A DNA stretch of 56,460 nucleotides from Thermoplasmata archaeon (GTDB lineage Archaea; Thermoplasmatota; Thermoplasmata; Thermoplasmatales; GCA-001856825): contig JAJZYT010000010.1 in the NCBI GenBank assembly GCA_021797915.1, positions 1 through 56,460 on the forward strand. The letters are read 5' to 3'. Below, piece by piece: positions 1-8,423 of this stretch. The notes beneath the pieces are model-generated. The model was not told the origin of the DNA, made no database searches, and was given only the letters and a program-made list of their open reading frames with translations. Each line of letters begins with the position of its first letter. The first letter of the stretch is position 1. The translations under genes were made by a program, and so were the position numbers.

Positions 1-1130
1 TCGGGAATGCCCTTCCCTACTTTTATCAGTCCGATGTTGCGAATGTTTATTGCAGCATTAAGGTCCCTGTCTATTGCAAGACCGCAGACATCGCAATGAT
101 AGTTTCGATCTGATAGTTTCAGATCATTCTTCATGTTTCCGCAGTTCGAGCACAACTTTGATGATGGATCGAACCTTCCTATCTCTATGAGTTCTGCCTT
201 TCTCCATCCGAGTTTGTATTCCAACATCTTCCCTAACTGAAACCATCCCAGGTCAGTTATGCTCTTCGCCAGATGGTGATTCTGCTGCATGCCCTGGATA
301 TTCAGGTCTTCAATGACAACAGTACCGTAATGCTTGGCTATCGCAGTTGATACCTTGTGGTTGAAGTTCGTTCTTGCATCCCTGATCTGTTGGTGGACTT
401 TCTGTAACCTTAAAATCTGTTTCTTCCTATTCTTTGATCCTTTCTCTTTTCTTTCCAATTTCTTCTGCTGTCTTTTTAGTCTTTTTTCATCCCTCCTCAA
501 TGCATTTAATGGTTCTACCTGCAATCCGTCTGACGTTGTTATGAATGATTTGATACCCATATCTATTCCAACAGTACCATTACCTTTGGGCAATTCCTCT
601 TCAGATTCATACTGTATGGATGCATAGTACCGCTCCACATCCTTTGTCATGACTACTTGCTTGATGTGTTCAGGAATTTCTGATCTGTCCCTGAATTTTA
701 TTCCATTCATAAACTTAGGAATGATCAGCTTGTTTCTGTGTACTCTGAAACCTGACGGTACGAAGAAATACTGGTTATCCTTCTTTGACCTGAAATTCGG
801 GTAGTCGGTATTTTTCCTGAAGAATGCAGTAAAAGCATTGTCCAGTTTTCTCAGTGACTGCTGTAACGATGGATTGGATATCTCATAAAGCCATGGATAT
901 TCCTTCTTCAATTCGGTGAGCATCTTGCAGGTCTTGAAATAGTTAAGTCCCTGTGCTTTCCTCCGTGCTTTGCTCTTCGCATAATATTTCGTCCTGACTT
1001 CAAGGAAGTGGTTATACACAAACCTGCATGCCCCAAAGTGCTTCTCCAATAGGATTTTCTGTTGTCCATTCGGGTACAAACGCACTTTAAGGGTTTTAAT
1101 CAGTACTGATAGAAATGTAACAAATGCCAT
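1..1130 (-). CDS. tnpB: IS200/IS605-type TnpB (OrfB), 3' end cut by window edge
   Basis: RNA-guided nuclease/transposase-associated protein of the TnpB family. About 376 codons are visible on the minus strand, starting at ATG 1128-1130 (MAFVTFLSVLIKTLKVRL) with no stop before the left edge. The N-terminal segment KTLKVRLYPNGQQ is the usual OrfB helical start. The RuvC-like acidic residues lie in GIDMGIKSF, VIEDLNI and DRDLNAA, and a Cys4 zinc finger (CSNCG ... CDVCG) sits between the last two. The reading frame is intact as far as seen, so the protein may be functional. No tnpA partner is visible. Its end sequence differs from the 80-bp end shared by the other two tnpB genes in this window, so it belongs to another element type. 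Confidence 0.9.
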   Translation of the reverse strand, partial: MAFVTFLSVLIKTLKVRLYPNGQQKILLEKHFGACRFVYNHFLEVRTKYYAKSKARRKAQGLNYFKTCKMLTELKKEYPWLYEISNPSLQQSLRKLDNAFTAFFRKNTDYPNFRSKKDNQYFFVPSGFRVHRNKLIIPKFMNGIKFRDRSEIPEHIKQVVMTKDVERYYASIQYESEEELPKGNGTVGIDMGIKSFITTSDGLQVEPLNALRRDEKRLKRQQKKLERKEKGSKNRKKQILRLQKVHQQIRDARTNFNHKVSTAIAKHYGTVVIEDLNIQGMQQNHHLAKSITDLGWFQLGKMLEYKLGWRKAELIEIGRFDPSSKLCSNCGNMKNDLKLSDRNYHCDVCGLAIDRDLNAAINIRNIGLIKVGKGIP

Positions 1131-1232
1131 TAAAGATTGCATCGCTAACTCCTGCCTGAAGGTATGGAACTTGCGCTTGGTTTACCTGTCGAACTTGCAA
1201 AAGATAATTAATCAAATTGGTCTTTTCTTGTT

Positions 1233-1988
1233 GTGTCCATCAAGGTTCGGTCTCTCAGCAAGTTCTATGGGGAGAAGGAAGTTCTCTCCGATTTCTCTAT
1301 CGAGATTCAGGACGGAGAGATATTTGGGATCCTTGGACCGAATGGGTCGGGAAAGACTACCCTGCTGAAAATACTTGCAGGCATTTCACAGTTCGAAAGA
1401 GGTTCTGTTATCATCAATGGAATAGACGCAAGAGTCAACCAGATAGAAGTTAGGAAAATAGTTGGATACGTGCCAGAGACTCCATACCTCTACGAGAGCC
1501 TCACCCCTTACGAATATTTCGGCTTTATTGGCTCTATCAGAGAGATACCAAGGGAGGTAGCCGAGAGGAGGGCCAACGACCTGACCAAGGCATTCGCCAT
1601 GGAAGAGTACAACGACCAATTCATTGGTAGCCTTTCTTTTGGCACGAAACAGAAAGTCTCTATTATTGCGTCTCTGATCCACGCACCAAAGATTTTGATA
1701 CTTGATGAGAGCATCAATGGATTAGATCCCCAGTCCGCAAAGATCTTCAGGGACCTACTCAGAAGCCTGACTCAAGACGGGATGACTGTGGTATTCTCCA
1801 CTCACATTCTTGAGATTGCAGAAAATGTGTGCGAAGAGATTGCCATCATGAAGACTGGAAAAATAGTTGCGGAGGGCAAGACTGTTGACCTTCTGAAGGA
1901 GAGGAACCTGGAGGAGGTCTTCATAGATCTCACATCCACTGAAGACATAAGCTCTGTCGTAAGTGCTCTTAGAGGATCTCTTAGATAA
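1233..1988 (+). CDS. ABC transporter ATP-binding protein (orphan)
   Basis: Cytoplasmic ATPase subunit of an ABC-2-type (drug/polysaccharide/Na-type) exporter by overall resemblance. It is 251 aa with GTG start. Walker A is GPNGSGKT (near residue 37), the signature loop is LSFGTKQK, Walker B is ILILDESINGLDP and the switch His is in STHILEIAE. No permease gene is next to it: upstream is the tnpB at 1-1130 and downstream, after 65 bp, an enolase-superfamily gene. A missing partner may have been displaced by the transposon or lie beyond the left edge. Substrate is not predictable. Confidence 0.85.
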   Translation: MSIKVRSLSKFYGEKEVLSDFSIEIQDGEIFGILGPNGSGKTTLLKILAGISQFERGSVIINGIDARVNQIEVRKIVGYVPETPYLYESLTPYEYFGFIGSIREIPREVAERRANDLTKAFAMEEYNDQFIGSLSFGTKQKVSIIASLIHAPKILILDESINGLDPQSAKIFRDLLRSLTQDGMTVVFSTHILEIAENVCEEIAIMKTGKIVAEGKTVDLLKERNLEEVFIDLTSTEDISSVVSALRGSLR

Positions 1989-2053
1989 AAGGTGCAATTT
2001 GAATATTTTTGACGTCGACAAAATTATTTGTCATTGAAAGTAATTTAGCCTAG

Positions 2054-3139
2054 ATGCTTTCGTACAGCAAGATTTCTAATCCGCTTGTTAAACCTTTCAA
2101 GACAAGCTTTGGGACCCAACTTACAAGAGATGCGATAATTCTGACTTATCAAGAGGGAGAGACTCGTGCATTTGCTGAGGCCGTTACGGAGGAAGCCCCT
2201 CTGTACGGCTACGAAGACAATTTCACTGTCATTCACATGATAAACAGTCACCTCAAGGGGATATTTTCGCCTGAACTTGAACCGTACAAATTCAACGAGA
2301 AGGCAGCTGCTTACAGGGGACACAACATGGCCAAAGGAGCCCTTGAAATGCTGCTCTGGGATATCAACTCAAAGCGGGAAGGGAAGCCTCTACATAAGTT
2401 CCTAGGGAAGAGCAAGGGATACGCAGACGTTGGGGTTTCCATCGGTATGTCGACGATAGAGGATGAACTGAAGACGATAGAGCGATCCGTGAAACTTGGT
2501 TATAGAAGGATCAAAGTCAAAATTGAGAAGGGGTTCAACATTGCCCTTCTGAAAGCGATCAGAGACAAATTTGAGGACATTCCTATCAGCGCAGATGCAA
2601 ATCAAGGTTTTACGAGGGATGATTTCAGGCTACTGAAAAAACTGGACCAATTCAATTTAGTCTACCTTGAACAACCACTTCCCCTCGAAGACATAAACGG
2701 CCACGCTCTCCTCAGGAAGGAGATCAACACACCCATATGCCTCGATGAGAGCATAGAGTCCGTGGAATCTGCGACCAATGCAATAGAAAGGGAAGCAGTC
2801 GACGTGATAAACATCAAACCCGGAAGAGTCGGAGGCCTGCAGAATTCTCTCGACATCATGGAAAAGGCAAAAGAGAACGACATAAAAGTGTGGATTGGCG
2901 GGATGCTGGAAACTGGTATAGGAAGGTCGTTCAACGTTTCTCTCGCCTCTAACACGATGGTGAATATGCCTGGCGATACTTCTCCAAATTTCAGATATTT
3001 CAAGAAGGACATAACGAATGAGACTTTCGAAATGAGAGATGGAAGAATTTCACCATACAGGGGACCTGGAATAGGTGTCACCCTAGACTATGAATTCTTC
3101 AACGGGATTCAGGTTGAGGGGGCGCGACTAATTGATTGA
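2054..3139 (+). CDS. N-acylamino-acid racemase / o-succinylbenzoate synthase-like enolase-superfamily enzyme
   Basis: Divalent-metal enzyme of the muconate-lactonizing subgroup that abstracts an alpha proton; the close family members racemize N-acylamino acids and/or make o-succinylbenzoate. It is 361 aa. Visible family marks are the N-terminal capping domain (PFKTSFG, RGHNMAKGALEMLLWD), the general-base pair KVKIEKG (KxK), metal ligands in SADANQ, YLEQPL and CLDESI, the second catalytic Lys in INIKPGRVGG, and GGMLETGIGR. No menaquinone genes lie nearby, and its 3' end overlaps the start of an M20 deacylase by 8 bp. Context therefore favours N-acylamino-acid racemization coupled to deacylation. 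Substrate is inference. Confidence 0.87.
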   Translation: MLSYSKISNPLVKPFKTSFGTQLTRDAIILTYQEGETRAFAEAVTEEAPLYGYEDNFTVIHMINSHLKGIFSPELEPYKFNEKAAAYRGHNMAKGALEMLLWDINSKREGKPLHKFLGKSKGYADVGVSIGMSTIEDELKTIERSVKLGYRRIKVKIEKGFNIALLKAIRDKFEDIPISADANQGFTRDDFRLLKKLDQFNLVYLEQPLPLEDINGHALLRKEINTPICLDESIESVESATNAIEREAVDVINIKPGRVGGLQNSLDIMEKAKENDIKVWIGGMLETGIGRSFNVSLASNTMVNMPGDTSPNFRYFKKDITNETFEMRDGRISPYRGPGIGVTLDYEFFNGIQVEGARLID

Positions 3140-4247
3140 TCTATCCGAAGTCGAAAAGATATACCCACTTGTGGTGGAATACAGGAGACATATTCACGAG
3201 AATCCTGAACTCGGGATGGACACCATAGAGACCAAAAACTACGTTAAGAAACTTGCAAATGACCTGGGTTATTCTATAAAGGAAGTGGGAAACGGTCTCA
3301 TAATCGATTCTGGAAAATCGCCGACAGTAGCCTTGAGGGCCGATATGGATTCCCTCCCAATTGTGGAATCAACAGGTCTTTCATTTTCTTCCAAGGTGAA
3401 AGGGAGGATGCACGCGTGCGGACATGACCTTCACACTTCCGTTCTAATGGGGGTAATGATCTATTGCAAGAGAATGAACCTGAAACCTGTCAGATTTATT
3501 TTCCAGCCGGGAGAAGAGATAGGTAGAGGGGCTGCGATGATGATCGACGGAGGAGCGATGGAAGGCATAGCTCACACTTTTGGACTCCATTCGTGGCCAG
3601 CGCTGAATGTTGGCGAATATTCGATCTGCAGGGGAAAGGCTATGGCCGCTGTGGATGAGTTTGAAATCAAGGTCAAGGGAGCTGGTGGGCATGGAGGTTA
3701 TCCTCACCTGGCTTACGATACCGTACTGGAATCTTCCAGGATCATTCAGTACCTCCTGACTGTGCCTGCGAGAAGAATAAACCCGCTGGAATCTGCTGTG
3801 CTCAGCATAGGAAGAATTAACGGGGGCACTGCAAACAATATAATACCCGCAGAGGTCACAATAGGAGGAACGGTAAGAACGTACAGAAAGGAGGATTCGC
3901 AGATCATAGAAAGTGAGGTCAATAAGTTGAAAGGTGAGCACGTTGAGGTAACTTACCGTCGAGAGCTTCCTCCCCTTATCAATGACGAGAAATTTGCAAA
4001 ACAGATCGATGCAGTGGCATTCGAGTACGTCAAACCAGTCTTGGCTCAGCCCACCATGGGTGGCGAAGATTTTGCATATTACTGTGAGAGAGCTCCTAGC
4101 GCATTCGCGTTCCTCGGAACTGGGAAAATCAGAGGAAAAGAAGTTTCAAAACATTCGGATCTTTTCGACATAAACGAAGAGGCACTAAAATATGGGATGA
4201 TGCTCCATCTTTCTGTCCTAAATGCAGTTTTTGAAGTGCTAAAATAA
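3132..4247 (+). CDS. M20-family amidohydrolase / N-acyl-amino-acid deacylase
   Basis: Metal-dependent hydrolase of the aminoacylase/IAA-amino-acid hydrolase branch of peptidase family M20D, expected to release free amino acids from N-acyl substrates in the cytoplasm. It is 371 aa with a TTG start that overlaps the racemase stop, indicating translational coupling. Motifs are MHACGHDLHT (metal Cys/His), FQPGEEIGRGA (catalytic Glu), a central dimerization domain (about residues 175-280, GAGGHGGYPH), and the C-terminal ligand His in KHSDLFD. Paired with the preceding racemase it forms the classic racemase-aminoacylase couple that would convert N-acyl-D-amino acids to L-amino acids. The exact acyl group is unknown. 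Confidence 0.88.
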   Translation: MIDLSEVEKIYPLVVEYRRHIHENPELGMDTIETKNYVKKLANDLGYSIKEVGNGLIIDSGKSPTVALRADMDSLPIVESTGLSFSSKVKGRMHACGHDLHTSVLMGVMIYCKRMNLKPVRFIFQPGEEIGRGAAMMIDGGAMEGIAHTFGLHSWPALNVGEYSICRGKAMAAVDEFEIKVKGAGGHGGYPHLAYDTVLESSRIIQYLLTVPARRINPLESAVLSIGRINGGTANNIIPAEVTIGGTVRTYRKEDSQIIESEVNKLKGEHVEVTYRRELPPLINDEKFAKQIDAVAFEYVKPVLAQPTMGGEDFAYYCERAPSAFAFLGTGKIRGKEVSKHSDLFDINEEALKYGMMLHLSVLNAVFEVLK

Positions 4248-4259
4248 GTTTTATTATCG

Positions 4260-4649
4260 ATGCGGTTATTATCTAAAGTGGCTGATCCGGCAAGTAACTA
4301 TTTTTCATGTAGCGATAAAGAAAGGGCAATTTTTGAAACTGGAGTAAAGCTAGGCTCAATTTATCATCAATATACCGGAATCCCAATCAATGACAACAAC
4401 GTTGAGTTCCTCGAGCGCGCGATAGAGAAGGCAGTCGCAGCTCAACCCTTTGTAACAAGAGTGCAGGTTAGCATCGACAGGAGAAAGGTAGGGAAGTCAA
4501 AAGCGATCTACAAGTACAAAACGCTCCTGGGCGATATGATGGATGTTCGTTTACGAATCAAATACGGAAAGGCACTGGTTGAGGGCAAGATGGCATGGGT
4601 TACTTCTATGGGCTATCCTCTGATGAGATTCAAGGTGTTGGAAGAATGA
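4260..4649 (+). CDS. mptD: archaeal dihydroneopterin aldolase (MptD/DHNA family)
   Basis: Small cytoplasmic enzyme (129 aa) matching the archaeal MptD family, which cleaves 7,8-dihydroneopterin to 6-hydroxymethyl-7,8-dihydropterin in pterin cofactor synthesis. Recognisable segments are ERAIFETGVKLGSIYHQYTG near residue 22, VEFLERAIEKAVAAQPFV, and the Arg/Lys-rich central region. Length fits the family. It begins 12 bp after the M20 gene and its stop codon overlaps the start of the next gene (ATGA), so it leads a coupled MptD-NTPase-Trm1 operon. The family call rests on motif memory, without an alignment. Confidence 0.75.
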   Translation: MRLLSKVADPASNYFSCSDKERAIFETGVKLGSIYHQYTGIPINDNNVEFLERAIEKAVAAQPFVTRVQVSIDRRKVGKSKAIYKYKTLLGDMMDVRLRIKYGKALVEGKMAWVTSMGYPLMRFKVLEE

Positions 4650-5185
4650 AGGTAAAGATATCCCTTGCTGGTTTGCCGGGTGTGGGAAAGACTCAAACAC
4701 TCATGAAGACGATTGACATTCTCGAGAAGGAAGGGAATGTTGTTGGCGGGATACTTACAGAAAAGGTAATGGACGGGAAAGAGGCAGTCGGCCTCAAAGT
4801 GTTGGACTGGCACAGCAAGACCGCTATAATATTCGCGCACAAGAGCATCAATTCGAGGATTAGGATAGGGAAGTTCGGAGTTGACCTGAAAGCGTTTGAC
4901 CAGGTGGCTATACCAGCGATAGAATGGTCGAAGGACAATGCGGACGTTATTATCATAGATGAAGTTGGAAAGATAGAGCAGGAGAGCAAGCCTTATACAG
5001 AGATCGTGAAAGAAGTGCTTGAGCTGGACAAGATGATGATACTCACACTGCACAAGAAGGGGAGGAACCCGCTGCTCCAAGAAGTGAAGAAAAGGGACGA
5101 CGTCAGGAGCCTGGAAGTGACACAGATAAACAGGACACTGCTCCCATACAAGATTGCACAGCTTCTCAAGGGAGAGGAAGTTTGA
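4646..5185 (+). CDS. THEP1-type nucleoside-triphosphatase
   Basis: P-loop NTPase of the archaeal THEP1/NTPase_1 family (179 aa from the ATG at 4646). Walker A is AGLPGVGKTQT at residue 8 and Walker B is VIIIDEVGKIE; GGILTEKV and the C-terminal region QINRTLLPYKIAQ also fit. A longer start at 4595 is possible, but ATG 4646 overlaps the mptD stop by 4 bp and places the P-loop at the usual distance from the N terminus. The family hydrolyses NTPs in vitro; the cellular role is unclear. Its end overlaps trm1 by 4 bp. Confidence 0.83.
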   Translation: MKVKISLAGLPGVGKTQTLMKTIDILEKEGNVVGGILTEKVMDGKEAVGLKVLDWHSKTAIIFAHKSINSRIRIGKFGVDLKAFDQVAIPAIEWSKDNADVIIIDEVGKIEQESKPYTEIVKEVLELDKMMILTLHKKGRNPLLQEVKKRDDVRSLEVTQINRTLLPYKIAQLLKGEEV

Positions 5186-6180
5186 TCATCAGGGAAGGAG
5201 CAGTACAGATAGAAACATTATCATCTTTTGAAAAAGGGCCGGGAAAAATTTCTCCGGGTTTCTACAACAGGTCAATGGAAGTTTCCAGAGATCTTTCCGT
5301 AGCTCTATTGAGATCACTCGAACCAGGTATTGCACTTGACTCTATGGCGGGGACTGGTATCAGAGGAATGAGAATAGCAAAGGAGACTTCCTGGAAGGTA
5401 GTTCTCAACGACATAGATAGCAGGAATGTAGAGATTCAGAGAAAGAATGCCAGTCTGAACTCACTGGATATTGAAACTATGAGGGGGGATTATTTCGCAG
5501 CCGTCTCGTCAAGAAAGTGGGACTACATCGATGTTGATCCCTATGGGACCCCATCTGGATTGGTCGACGCAGCGATAATGAACCTGAAGAATAACGGCAT
5601 AATAGGAGTCACGATGACTGATACCGCCAACCTGGAAGGAAAATCCACAGTCAAGGGACTCAGGATATACGGTTCAATGTCAATGAACGGAACATTCGCA
5701 AGGGAGATATCAACAAGAATTTTCCTGAAATATGTCATGGAAAGGGGTGCCGCTCTTGGAAGGGCAGGGGAACCGCTTTTGGTCCTCAGGGAGGGTCACT
5801 TCATAAGAGTCTTTGTGAGATTCAAGAAAGGCAACAAGGTCGCTGATGAGTCTATCAAGAAATTCAAATTATTCGATGTAGAAGGAAAGACGGTTGGACC
5901 ACTGTATTCTGGAAAAATGTACAATCTTGCACTCCTAAGGGAAATGGAGGCCTTTCCTTTTGCTGAAAATTCCAGAAGAATCTTCAGCAACTTTGAGAAC
6001 GAGGACTTGATGTTTCTCTTCTACGAAAACTCGAATGGAAAGAGGGAGATCAAGAAAAACAAAATATTGGACGCCCTTCACAATCAGGGTTACAAAGCTG
6101 GAAGCACCAACTTCAATGAGAAGGGGATAAAATCTGACGCTGGGCGAGAAGAGTATTTAAAAATTTTAGAATCTCTATAA
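5182..6180 (+). CDS. trm1: tRNA (guanine(26)-N2)-dimethyltransferase
   Basis: SAM-dependent methyltransferase that dimethylates G26 of tRNA. It is 332 aa, with a TTG start overlapping the previous stop. Diagnostic Trm1 features are PGFYNRSMEVSRDLSV near residue 25, the SAM loop DSMAGTGIRGMR, the catalytic motif YIDVDPYGTP, and VTMTDTANLEG. The C-terminal half carries the Trm1-specific tRNA-binding domain. It is slightly shorter than many Trm1 proteins (350-380 aa), and the Cys-rich insert seen in some members appears absent. It closes the three-gene mptD-THEP1-trm1 unit. Confidence 0.93.
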   Translation: MIIREGAVQIETLSSFEKGPGKISPGFYNRSMEVSRDLSVALLRSLEPGIALDSMAGTGIRGMRIAKETSWKVVLNDIDSRNVEIQRKNASLNSLDIETMRGDYFAAVSSRKWDYIDVDPYGTPSGLVDAAIMNLKNNGIIGVTMTDTANLEGKSTVKGLRIYGSMSMNGTFAREISTRIFLKYVMERGAALGRAGEPLLVLREGHFIRVFVRFKKGNKVADESIKKFKLFDVEGKTVGPLYSGKMYNLALLREMEAFPFAENSRRIFSNFENEDLMFLFYENSNGKREIKKNKILDALHNQGYKAGSTNFNEKGIKSDAGREEYLKILESL

Positions 6181-6200
6181 AAATACTATATTTAGAAGGA

Positions 6201-6210
6201 CTTATTTAAC
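6201..6210 (+). promoter_or_regulatory. Box A (TATA-like) promoter for ubiA
   Basis: The AT-rich CTTATTTAAC is centred about 27 bp upstream of the ATG at 6233. This is the distance expected for a leaderless archaeal transcript. Called by eye. Confidence 0.5.
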
Positions 6211-6232
6211 AGATGCACCTTCGGTTTTAGGC

Positions 6233-7051
6233 ATGAAAGGATATCTCGCCTTGATGAGACCTATAAATGCTGTGATGGCCTCCTTCGGGACCGTCATAGG
6301 TGGTGTCATTGCAGTGGAGAGCATTAGGGGGCTTTTGCATCCAAAGCTGTACCTTGCTATGGCAGTAGTATTCCTAATTCTCTTGGGAGGGAATATCCTG
6401 AACGACTACTTTGATGTAGAAACTGATAAGATAAATCACCCTAACAGACCCATTCCTTCTGGCCAGGTTTCTAGAAGATCAGCGAAGTACCTTGCGATCG
6501 CTTTATTTGCAGGAGGACTGATACTTTCCATTTTCACACTCAACATATCGCAATTCCTGATCGCGGCTGTAGCCGTTTTCCTTCTGGTGACGTATGAGTG
6601 GAAAACGAAGGCGTGGGGCCTCGTGGGTAATGTGATAATATCTTCTCTTGTGGGTCTTGTTTTCATCTATGGCAGTCTTTCCATCAGGCTGACTTATGTC
6701 GTGATCATCCTTTCAATCATGGCATTCCTTGCTAATCTTGCCAGGGAGATCGTAAAAGACGTGGAGGATGTGTCGGGTGACATCAACCGGACTACCCTTC
6801 CGAAGAAAATAGGCAAAGGCCTGAGCCTTGTTGCAGCCGCTGTACTGATAGTTGTTGCAGTCTCACTCACGCCTATCCCTTACATCTTCTTCAAGTGGAA
6901 CGGGTTTTACGCGTTTACTGTTGCATTATCTGATGCGATATTCCTGGCTTCGGTTTTCTTTTTCTTCAATGACCAAACCAAAGGGCAGAATCTCATCAAG
7001 ATCGGAATGGTAGTTGGACTGATAGCCTTCCTAGTTGGTAGTGCTGTATGA
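6233..7051 (+). CDS. UbiA prenyltransferase, digeranylgeranylglyceryl phosphate synthase
   Basis: Integral membrane prenyltransferase (272 aa, about eight or nine hydrophobic helices) that adds the second geranylgeranyl chain to GGGP in archaeal ether-lipid synthesis. The two Asp-rich motifs are NDYFDVETDKINHPNRPIP (near residue 62) and REIVKDVEDVSGD (near residue 178). The downstream gene encodes GGGP synthase, the preceding step, and starts inside this gene's stop (ATGA overlap). That coupling supports the DGGGP synthase call over ubiquinone- or heme-type UbiA. Confidence 0.92.
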   Translation: MKGYLALMRPINAVMASFGTVIGGVIAVESIRGLLHPKLYLAMAVVFLILLGGNILNDYFDVETDKINHPNRPIPSGQVSRRSAKYLAIALFAGGLILSIFTLNISQFLIAAVAVFLLVTYEWKTKAWGLVGNVIISSLVGLVFIYGSLSIRLTYVVIILSIMAFLANLAREIVKDVEDVSGDINRTTLPKKIGKGLSLVAAAVLIVVAVSLTPIPYIFFKWNGFYAFTVALSDAIFLASVFFFFNDQTKGQNLIKIGMVVGLIAFLVGSAV

Positions 7052-7764
7052 TTCTCGAGAACATAAAATATGGACGGATAAGACACCTGACTCTGTTGGA
7101 CCCTGAGAAGAATGGCCCGGGTAATGTCGAAAATGTACTGGATATTATCAATAGATCTGGAAGTGACGCGATCATGGTCGGGGGATCAACTGGGACTGAC
7201 CAGAAATCCGTGGATGACCTGATCGTAGCCATAAAGAAGTCCACCAAGAAACCGGTGATCCTCTTCCCTTCAAGCCCCGATGGTTTTTCACCACGGGCGG
7301 ATGCAATCTTCTACCTCAGCCTCCTCAACTCTAATGATCTCAAGTATGTCATGGGTTACCAAGTCAAGTCTGCAAGACTTTTGAAGAGTACAAGAATGGA
7401 AGTCATTTCGGTTGCTTACTTGGTGTTTGAACCTGGAATGACAGTGGGTAAAGTAGGAGGTGCGAGATTGATCGGGAGACAAGATGTATCTACGGCTCTT
7501 GATTATGCAAGTGCAGCCGAACTTATCGGGTTCCACGCAATCTATATGGAAGCAGGGTCGGGGGCGCCTCAGAGTATAGATCCAGCAGTAGTAAAATCCG
7601 TCTGCAAGGAGATGACGATACCTGTCATTGTCGGAGGAGGTATCAGGGATCCCGAAACGGCAGGGAAAATGATTGACGCTGGTGCCGCAGCAGTCGTAAC
7701 AGGAACTATTGCGGAAAACGATCCTGAAATTCTTGGAAAGATTGTCAGCGCAGTGAAGGCCTAG
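7048..7764 (+). CDS. geranylgeranylglyceryl phosphate synthase
   Basis: TIM-barrel enzyme (238 aa) of the GGGPS/PcrB family that joins sn-glycerol-1-phosphate to geranylgeranyl diphosphate, the first committed step of archaeal membrane lipid synthesis. Family hallmarks are HLTLLDPEKNGPG at the N terminus, IMVGGSTGTDQ, VILFPSSPDGFSPRADA, GFHAIYMEAGSGAPQ and VIVGGGIRDPETA with the C-terminal phosphate-binding loop VVTGTIAEND. Translationally coupled to the upstream UbiA enzyme. The 3' end meets the convergent TPR gene with a 4-bp overlap. Confidence 0.95.
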   Translation: MILENIKYGRIRHLTLLDPEKNGPGNVENVLDIINRSGSDAIMVGGSTGTDQKSVDDLIVAIKKSTKKPVILFPSSPDGFSPRADAIFYLSLLNSNDLKYVMGYQVKSARLLKSTRMEVISVAYLVFEPGMTVGKVGGARLIGRQDVSTALDYASAAELIGFHAIYMEAGSGAPQSIDPAVVKSVCKEMTIPVIVGGGIRDPETAGKMIDAGAAAVVTGTIAENDPEILGKIVSAVKA

Positions 7765-8378
7765 CTCTCTGACTCTATCTTCTGCAAATTCAATTTCGCT
7801 TTGTTGTTAGAAGGATCCAACGAAAGAGCTTTTTCCAGGTCGGCTGCAGCTGTAGCGTTATCTCCCTTACCCATGTATGCAAGGCCCCTGTTGACAAAGT
7901 AATCCGCATTCTGTGGGTTGAGTTTTATCGATATATCATAATTCTTGATTGCATCGTCATACTCCTGAAGATAGAAGTGCGCATTCCCCAGGTTGACGAA
8001 ACCTTCGAGGTACAGTTCGTCCAGCTGTATGCACTTCTCAAGGTTCTCTACTGCCTTCCTGTAGTCTCCTCTCTCGAGATAGATGCTACCTATGTTGAAA
8101 AAGAGATCCTGATCCCCCCTTCCTTCCTTTACGAGCTCATCAAACACTTCCAGTGCCTTGTCATATTTTCCAGAATGAAAGTAAGTCACGGCTAGATTGA
8201 ACCGCGTTTCGAAATCGCCCTTGTCCAGTTCTAGGGCTTTCTGAAAGTTATCGATCGCATCCTTGTATTTCTTTAGCGCGAGGTATCTGGAACCCCTTTC
8301 GAAGTATATCTCCGCACTGACTGCCCTTTCCTGTTCCTTCTCATCGTCCTGTTTCTCCTTGGTTACCCTAAAGTCCAT
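7761..8378 (-). CDS. tetratricopeptide-repeat protein
   Basis: Soluble TPR protein of 205 aa with about five tandem 34-residue repeats from residue 23 to 192. Clear repeat cores include YLALKKYKDAIDNFQKALEL, FHSGKYDKALEVFDELV and YLQEYDDAIKNYDISIKLNP. A short charged head (KEKQDDEKEQER) precedes the repeats. It has no catalytic domain, signal peptide or membrane helix. Such proteins are protein-protein adaptors; no specific partner can be named. It is monocistronic and convergent with the GGGP synthase gene. Confidence 0.88.
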   Translation of the reverse strand: MDFRVTKEKQDDEKEQERAVSAEIYFERGSRYLALKKYKDAIDNFQKALELDKGDFETRFNLAVTYFHSGKYDKALEVFDELVKEGRGDQDLFFNIGSIYLERGDYRKAVENLEKCIQLDELYLEGFVNLGNAHFYLQEYDDAIKNYDISIKLNPQNADYFVNRGLAYMGKGDNATAAADLEKALSLDPSNNKAKLNLQKIESES

Positions 8379-8423
8379 TGGTCAGTTGAATATAAAGAAT
8401 AAATAAAATATTTGTCAGGTTAT

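Noticed and set aside
1131-1232. A short frame ending at 1211 (LLPEGMELALGLPVELAKDN) that could be the 3' end of a disrupted gene
   Set aside because: Only 20 codons, preceded by a stop; no family recognised, so too weak to call a pseudogene.
1171-1453. Short plus-strand frames around the ABC ATPase start
   Set aside because: They lie out of frame within the ATPase gene and show no family resemblance.
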